From NCBI GenBank assembly GCA_014799735.1, contig JAAVHL010000041.1, positions 1-35,338 of the forward strand: a DNA stretch of 35,338 nucleotides, in the 5' to 3' direction. The notes under the pieces are model-generated. The model did not search any database. It was not told the origin of the DNA and saw only the letters and a program-made list of their open reading frames with translations. The translations under genes and the position numbers were made by a program. This stretch comes from Ruminococcus sp. Lineage in GTDB: Bacteria > Bacillota > Clostridia > Oscillospirales > Ruminococcaceae. Shown in pieces: positions 30,847 to 35,338 of the stretch. Within the stretch, counting starts at the first letter, position 1; every line of letters starts with the position of its first letter.

Positions 30847-32319
30847 TTAGTTCTGAAACTCTCTGTACCTCCGATACGCTTCCTCCCAAGCCTCGGCATT
30901 GTCGGGCGCAAATGCTTTCACGCTGTCGGAAACAGCAATTATTTTCCTCGCCGCCGCCATGTCGGGAATAGCCCCCGCCGCAATAAGCTGAATAGCAACG
31001 TTTCCGTAAGCCGTGGCTTCGATAGGACCTGCCGTTACGGTGCAGCCGGTGGCGTTCGCCGTCATTTTGCAAAGCAAGCCGTCCTTTGCCCCGCCGCCTA
31101 TCAGATTTATGGTGCGGTAATTTTTTTCGGTGCAGGTCTTAATTTCCTCAAAAGCCTGACGGTACTTTAGCGCAAGGCTTTCGTAAATGCAGCGCATAAC
31201 CTCTCCCACACTTTGGGGAACGTACTGTCCTGTCCTCTTGCAGAACTCCCGCACTCTTTCGGGAATGTCTCCCTCGGGAACAAATTCGGGCGCGTCTGGG
31301 TCAATAAAGCATTTGAAAGGTTCTGCCGCAAGAGCAAGCTTTTCAAGCTCGGCGTAGGAAAGCTCAGTCCCCTCACGTCTGAACTGGCGGCGTGATTCCT
31401 GAATAAGCCAAAGCCCGATTATGTTTTTCAGGAAAGTCGTTTTGCCGCCGTAGCCTGTTTCGTTGGTAATGTTCAGCTCCTCGGAGACGGAATTTATAAG
31501 CGGTTCGGAAAGCTCCGTGCCGAACAGAGACCACGTTCCGCAGGATATGAAAATGAAATCCTCTTCTTCCGTGGGAACGGCGCATACAGCGCATTGTGTG
31601 TCGTGTCCGCAGACCGCAATAACGTTTGCGGCGGGAGCGTTCAGTTCCTTGCAGATGTCCTCCCTGAGACTGCCTATGACCGTTCCTGACGGCACTATTT
31701 CCGTCAGCAGATTTTTCGGCAGCTTCAGCATACCGAGGACTGTGTCCGACCACCTTTTATTTACGGCGTTCATCATCTGCGTTGTGGAGGCGATGGAGAC
31801 CTCCGTCTTTTTTTCACCTGTCAGCATATAGTTGAAAAGGTCGGGCATAAGCAGCATTGTCCGCGCATTTTTCAGCATATGGGGACGATTGGTTTTCAGC
31901 GACAGAAGCTGAAAAACCGTATTTATGTCCATAAACTGATTGCCTGTAATTTTGTAAAAATGCTCCCTCGGGAACATTGTCAAAGCCTTGTCAACCATGC
32001 CCACGTTCCGCTCGTCGCGGTAGTGAACAGGGGCTTCAATGATAGTTCCGTCCGCGCCTATCAGACCAAAATCCACGCCCCATGTGTCCACGCCTATGCT
32101 GCCGAAGCCGCCCGCAAGAGCCGCTTTGGAAATGCCCTGCTTCACCTCGTAAAAAAGGCGGTAAATGTCCCAGTAAAGGGTGTTCCCGATTTTCACGGGG
32201 TTGTTTTCAAAACGGTGAATTTCCTCCAAGGTGATTTTTTCGCCGTCAAATTTTCCAAGCATGGCGCGTCCGCTTGACGCTCCGAAATCAAAGGCAAGAA
32301 CACGGTTTTCGTTACTCAT
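30847..32319 (-). CDS. FGGY-family kinase, rhamnulokinase type, likely fuculokinase here
   Basis: 490 residues. AFDFGASSGRAMLG is the FGGY phosphate 1 motif in the ASSGR form of rhamnulokinases; GVDTWGVDFGLI, the adenosine region CGHDTQCAVCAVP and NLIGGGAKDGLLCKMTANATG follow. By sequence it is RhaB-like, but it lies between fucU and fucI in an operon with fucA, so phosphorylating L-fuculose at C1 is the likely role; in several gut bacteria a RhaB-like kinase does so. It overlaps fucU by four bases (ATGA). Symbol left open because the substrate is inferred from the neighbours. Confidence 0.9.
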   Translation of the reverse strand: MSNENRVLAFDFGASSGRAMLGKFDGEKITLEEIHRFENNPVKIGNTLYWDIYRLFYEVKQGISKAALAGGFGSIGVDTWGVDFGLIGADGTIIEAPVHYRDERNVGMVDKALTMFPREHFYKITGNQFMDINTVFQLLSLKTNRPHMLKNARTMLLMPDLFNYMLTGEKKTEVSIASTTQMMNAVNKRWSDTVLGMLKLPKNLLTEIVPSGTVIGSLREDICKELNAPAANVIAVCGHDTQCAVCAVPTEEEDFIFISCGTWSLFGTELSEPLINSVSEELNITNETGYGGKTTFLKNIIGLWLIQESRRQFRREGTELSYAELEKLALAAEPFKCFIDPDAPEFVPEGDIPERVREFCKRTGQYVPQSVGEVMRCIYESLALKYRQAFEEIKTCTEKNYRTINLIGGGAKDGLLCKMTANATGCTVTAGPIEATAYGNVAIQLIAAGAIPDMAAARKIIAVSDSVKAFAPDNAEAWEEAYRRYREFQN

Positions 32320-32744
32320 TTCACCACGCCTTTCTTTAAGATAATGTTAGCGTAAATCGCTTCCTCGCCCGTGGCAACCACAGCGTATGCGGTTTTAGCG
32401 CGCTCGTAAAATGCGAAACGTTCTATCATTTCAATCTTGCAGTTTTCCGGCTCGTATTTGTTGATAATTTCTTTGTACTCGTCCCATATCGTGGGGACAA
32501 CAGGGTCGCCCTTGACAACCTCCATAAGCATAACGGGCTTGTCGGTGTAAGTGTCAAGCGGGAAAAGCTTCATTATCGCGTCCAGCAACTCGGGTACGCC
32601 GTGACCGTCGCAGCGGACAACGCGCTTTCCGATAGTCTCGGACGGGAAATTTCCGTCGGCAATAACGATTTCGTCGCCGTGACCCATTTCCATAAGAATT
32701 TTTACAAGCTCGGGGGATAAGATTTTCGGTATGTTTTTCAGCAT
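32316..32744 (-). CDS. fucU: L-fucose mutarotase
   Basis: 142 residues of the RbsD/FucU family. It interconverts the alpha and beta anomers of fucose for the isomerase. The N-terminal ILSPELVKILMEMGHGDEIVIADGNFPS holds the catalytic H22 and D24 region, and the C-terminal EEAIYANIILKKGV the second site. AGGAG lies nine bases upstream. It overlaps the kinase by four bases, showing the two are coupled. Confidence 0.95.
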   Translation of the reverse strand: MLKNIPKILSPELVKILMEMGHGDEIVIADGNFPSETIGKRVVRCDGHGVPELLDAIMKLFPLDTYTDKPVMLMEVVKGDPVVPTIWDEYKEIINKYEPENCKIEMIERFAFYERAKTAYAVVATGEEAIYANIILKKGVVK

Positions 32745-32770
32745 TTTTCATTTCTCCTTTTAAAAATATT

Positions 32771-33427
32771 TTATTCATTGTCGTCAGTAACATCAGGCTC
32801 TTTGCCGCCGCTTACAGTGACCTTGACCGCCGAATACACCGCCGCTTTTTCAAATGCGGGCGGGTCTGTTGCGATAACTTTTCCATTCGGTACATCATCG
32901 GAATATTCACTTACAAATCCTACTGTAAAAGTACTTTCTTCAAGTATTATCTTTGCGTCCTCAAAATCAAGTCCGATAACATCAGCAACATCAACCATTC
33001 TCACGCCCCTGCTTACAATACAGCGTATTTCCGGAAGAGAAGAAACCATGTTGTGCGGTACAGGATCTTGCCGCATAATCGTACCTTTTGGATATTCGTA
33101 AGAATATTCTTCGTGTTGAACGATAAGTTCAAAATATTCACCATACGACGATTGGCATTCATCATAATCAAGTCCTACCAAATCAGGCACCCAAATAGGG
33201 TCTACAATAGTTTGAATTGCGGTAAACCAATTATTTACTGATATAAATGACATAACCGGCACAAGCAATGCAAAAACGACTGCGGCAATTTTAGTTTTTT
33301 TCATCTGCCTGCGTTTTTTCTTTTTTACAATTAATATTATCGCAAGCACCACAGCTGCAATAAGTGACCAGAACGCAAGTAAAGCAAATATTACCATTTG
33401 AATGCGTGCTTTTGTAATAATTTCCAT
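32771..33427 (-). CDS. membrane protein with two PASTA domains, copy B
   Basis: 218 residues from ATG 33427. The frame is open to 33463, but the leader GGAGG...TGGTGCATAATG before 33427 is also found before the paralogue, so this start is preferred. Two membrane segments (about 10-34 and 45-65), separated by a basic loop KKKKRRQMKK, are followed outside by two PASTA domains: VPDLVGLDYDECQ... and VADVIGLDFEDAK..., ending in VTVSGGKEPDV. PASTA domains bind muropeptides or beta-lactams in PrkC/PBP2x-type proteins; here no kinase or transpeptidase part exists. Tandem duplicate of the upstream gene. Confidence 0.85.
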   Translation of the reverse strand: MEIITKARIQMVIFALLAFWSLIAAVVLAIILIVKKKKRRQMKKTKIAAVVFALLVPVMSFISVNNWFTAIQTIVDPIWVPDLVGLDYDECQSSYGEYFELIVQHEEYSYEYPKGTIMRQDPVPHNMVSSLPEIRCIVSRGVRMVDVADVIGLDFEDAKIILEESTFTVGFVSEYSDDVPNGKVIATDPPAFEKAAVYSAVKVTVSGGKEPDVTDDNE

Positions 33428-33459
33428 TATGCACCAATCCTCCGGTGTAATTTCTCCTA

Positions 33460-34149
33460 TCATTCGGTGCTGTCAGGAACGTCAGGCTCTTTGCCGCCGC
33501 TTACTGTGAGCTTTACCGCCGAACCATACGCCGCTTTTTCAAATTCGGGCGGGTCTGTTGCGATAACCTTTCCCTTTGGTACATCGTCGGAATATTCGCT
33601 CACAAAGCCAACTACAAATTTGTCGTTGTCTCCAAGTATTGTCCTTGCATCCTCAAAATCAAGCCCGATAACATTGCTGACTGTAACCATTCTCACGCCT
33701 TTGCTTACCGTGCAGTGTACTGTTGATAAGCCAACCAAATATTCCGCACCCTCAGCAGGTTTTTGGTCGATTATCGTTCCCTCGGGATATTCGGAGGAAT
33801 ATTCCATTATTTCAACGGTAAGTTCAAATTTATCGGAATTATTTTCTTTACATTCCTTATATGAAAGTCCTATTATATTAGGCATCTTTTCAACAGTCCC
33901 GAACCCGGGTGGGAGAGGCGGCGGAGGCGGTGGGCGTTTTATATAATCATATATTGCTTTAGAGGCGATAATTGTTACAATTATTGCAGAAATAACAGCG
34001 GCAATTTTAACTTTTTTCATTTGCTTGCGTTTTTCTTTTTTGGCAATTATCAGCCTGATAATGCACACAAGCATTACAATAACTGCGGCTAACGGAATTA
34101 AAACGCATAATATATCAAATGTGCCTATGTAAACTAAGGTAGCACACAT
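33460..34149 (-). CDS. membrane protein with two PASTA domains, copy A
   Basis: 229 residues. Two membrane segments (about 10-34 and 48-66) with a basic loop KKEKRKQMKK between, a proline-rich spacer (RPPPPPPLPPG, about 72-82), then two PASTA domains: MPNIIGLSYKECK... and VSNVIGLDFEDAR.... It is the paralogue of the next gene: VGFVSEYSDDVPxGKVIATDPPxFEKAA is shared almost letter for letter. The poly-proline run would need EF-P, encoded in this window. It lies between fucA and fucU on the fucose strand. Role unknown; cell-wall sensing is a guess from the domain. Confidence 0.86.
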   Translation of the reverse strand: MCATLVYIGTFDILCVLIPLAAVIVMLVCIIRLIIAKKEKRKQMKKVKIAAVISAIIVTIIASKAIYDYIKRPPPPPPLPPGFGTVEKMPNIIGLSYKECKENNSDKFELTVEIMEYSSEYPEGTIIDQKPAEGAEYLVGLSTVHCTVSKGVRMVTVSNVIGLDFEDARTILGDNDKFVVGFVSEYSDDVPKGKVIATDPPEFEKAAYGSAVKLTVSGGKEPDVPDSTE

Positions 34150-34237
34150 TATGCACCATCTCCAAAATTATTTTAATCAACACTTAATAACCAACAGCGT
34201 AAAAATTATTGATTATTAACTGTTAATTATTATTTCT

Positions 34238-34277
34238 GCAAGGGACAAGCCTGTACCGGAATAAGCCCGTCCCCTGC
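34238..34277 (-). promoter_or_regulatory. hairpin after fucA
   Basis: On the minus-strand RNA GCAGGGGAC and GUCCCUUGC (34277-34269 and 34246-34238) pair with one G-U; inner GGGCTT/AGGCTT parts add little. AGAAATAATAATT follows, not a clean T-run. It may slow or trim transcription between fucA and the PASTA genes rather than end it. Confidence 0.5.
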
Positions 34278-34293
34278 AAAAGTATAACGTCAA

Positions 34294-34983
34294 TTATTTG
34301 TCTCCGTAAGGATACTTCTTGTAGCCGGGGTGCTTGCCGGTCACCTTGTAGTTCTCGCGCATAGAGCAGAGACGGTCGATGTTTTCGCGGGAAATTTCCC
34401 TCTCTCCGCCAAGCAGGTGCGCCGTAAGGGAGATCTTGGCAAAAAGCTCCAGAGTTTCCATGCGGTAGTACGCGGTGAGCAGATCAGCTCCCACGGTAAG
34501 CGCGCCGTGGTTCTGCAAAAGCATAACGTCGTGTTCCTTTAAGTATGGTGTAATTGCTTCGGGGACTTCATATGTAGACGGCGTTCCGTAGGGCGTAACG
34601 GGAACGCTTCCCACCGCAATGACCGCTTCGATCATGGTGTAGCCGTCCAGAGCCTTGTTCGCAACAGCGTAGCCCGTAGCCGTAGGCGGATGAGCATGAA
34701 CAACTCCTCCTACATCGGGACGCTCCTCATAGCAGCGCAGGTGCATTTTTATCTCCGAGGACGGTCTGTAGCCCTCGTTTGCTTCAAGAATTTCGCCCTT
34801 GGCGTTGATCTTCACGATCTTTTCGGGAGTGATAAAGCTTTTGCTTACTCCCGTGGGGGTAGCAAGGAAAGTTCCGTCTCCAAGCCTTACGGAAACGTTT
34901 CCGTCGTTAGCGGCAACCCAGCCCAGCTGCCACATTTTATGACATACGTCGCACATTAAATCTTTGATTTCCTGTTCATTCAT
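34294..34983 (-). CDS. fucA: L-fuculose-phosphate aldolase, class II
   Basis: 229 residues. It splits L-fuculose 1-phosphate into dihydroxyacetone phosphate and L-lactaldehyde. Zinc ligands H96 and H98 in VVHAHPP, the third histidine in LLQNHGALTVG (about 159), the catalytic glutamate in SSEIKMH (E77) and the phosphate-binding NDGNVSVR are all present. AAGGAG lies ten bases before the ATG. It is first in the operon with a sigma-A promoter at 35020. No lactaldehyde reductase, transporter or regulator gene is in the window. Confidence 0.94.
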   Translation of the reverse strand: MNEQEIKDLMCDVCHKMWQLGWVAANDGNVSVRLGDGTFLATPTGVSKSFITPEKIVKINAKGEILEANEGYRPSSEIKMHLRCYEERPDVGGVVHAHPPTATGYAVANKALDGYTMIEAVIAVGSVPVTPYGTPSTYEVPEAITPYLKEHDVMLLQNHGALTVGADLLTAYYRMETLELFAKISLTAHLLGGEREISRENIDRLCSMRENYKVTGKHPGYKKYPYGDK

Positions 34984-34999
34984 ATTAAAAACTCCTTTT

Positions 35000-35020
35000 T
35001 ATGGTTATAGTATGGTTATA
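35000..35020 (-). promoter_or_regulatory. direct repeat between promoter and fucA
   Basis: TATGGTTATA occurs twice, at 35000-35009 and 35011-35020, 11 bases apart (about one helical turn), between the -10 box and the ribosome binding site. A possible site for a fucose-responsive regulator. Confidence 0.4.
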
Positions 35021-35048
35021 TTATACAATATTTTGATAAAAAAGTCCA
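35020..35048 (-). promoter_or_regulatory. sigma-A promoter of the fucose operon
   Basis: On the minus strand TGGACT (35048-35043), 17 bases, TATAAT (35025-35020). Confidence 0.72.
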
Positions 35049-35174
35049 CAAAATTTTATATTTGCGCGAAAAAATAAGTTGCAGACTTTTAGTTATTCTG
35101 CACAAGTGTGCGCTTGCACAGGAATTAATTTCGGACGGTAAATTTTGATTTTACGCACCATGTAGCAAATCTTA

Positions 35175-35320
35175 GGCGGCGAAGCCGCCGACTAAAGCTG
35201 GTCGAGCTGAGCCCAGCTCGCAGAAGTCCAGAGGGCGGAGCCTTTTGGTCGCCGCCCGCAGGCGGCGAAATCTCCTTTCGTCCGAAACGGTGAAAGGGGT
35301 GAGAAATGCGACAGCATTTC
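35175..35320. repeat. row of four hairpins at the right edge
   Basis: GGCGGC-GAA-GCCGCC (35175-35189), CGAGCTG-AGCC-CAGCTCG (35203-35220), TCGCCGCC-CGCA-GGCGGCGA (35249-35268) and GAAATGC-GACA-GCATTTC (35303-35320), all perfect with loops of three or four bases. The stretch 35049-35338 holds no gene I can support. Its parts resemble the hairpin rows elsewhere in the window in loop size and spacing. Confidence 0.6.
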
Positions 35321-35338
35321 GAGGGGGAGCGGACACGA

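Noticed and set aside
35175-35320. Row of hairpins as a CRISPR array.
   Set aside because: The palindromes differ from each other, spacing is irregular and there is no repeated unit with unique spacers.

Overview
The window looks like chromosomal DNA of a gut-type Clostridia bacterium, probably Oscillospiraceae/Ruminococcaceae. Grounds: strong AGGAGG-type ribosome binding sites, TTGACA/TATAAT promoters, Firmicutes riboswitches (SAM-I, FMN, a preQ1-I candidate), the yhbY-nadD-yqeK-rsfS cluster, RibU-type riboflavin uptake, PduL and an L-fucose operon. The family is an inference from content; no rRNA or tRNA gene was seen. No phage, IS element or CRISPR array was recognised.

Layout. 1-2741 (+): the end of an ABC exporter ATPase, two ABC-2 type permeases and a CPBP membrane protease, each overlapping the next. 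2742-3068: a gene-free stretch packed with perfect hairpins, including a nested four-way-junction-like element, ahead of a von Willebrand A protein (3069-4442). 4586-7373 (-): an SGNH/CE2-like esterase and a membrane-anchored phosphate-binding-like protein. 7567-8432 (-): pduL and a small unknown gene, each with its own promoter. 8576-9695 (+): four tiny DNA-binding proteins (two XRE, two Arc-like). 9769-12210 (+): fhs and an alpha/beta hydrolase. 12228-15938 (+): a queuosine-precursor operon (queD, queE, unknown, folE, COG3910-like ATPase, queC) behind a preQ1-I-like leader; queF stands alone at 18013. 15959-17806: two-CxxC unknown, Nudix, GNAT and a divergent small secreted protein. 18640-24070 (+): HAD phosphatase, yhbY, nadD, yqeK, rsfS, a membrane protein and leuS. 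24221-28235 (+): rpsU, efp, an acidic zinc-ribbon protein, ribU (FMN riboswitch) and metK (SAM-I riboswitch). 28368-34983 (-): fucose operon, transcribed fucA, PASTA protein, PASTA protein, fucU, FGGY kinase, unknown membrane protein, fucI. 35049-35338: gene-free hairpin-rich DNA.

How it works together. FolE makes dihydroneopterin triphosphate, QueD, QueE and QueC turn it into preQ0, and QueF reduces this to preQ1, the ligand expected to be sensed by the leader at 12228. FucU, FucI, the kinase and FucA take L-fucose to dihydroxyacetone phosphate and lactaldehyde.

Most unusual points: the queuosine operon carries an unexplained ATPase and AT-rich unknown genes; two tandem PASTA proteins without kinase sit inside the fucose operon; two intergenic repeats (18511 and 25239) keep the same three-hairpin plan although the middle stem differs in sequence; an esterase has a perfect hairpin exactly between Shine-Dalgarno and start. 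These are leads from reading alone; no database search or folding program was run.
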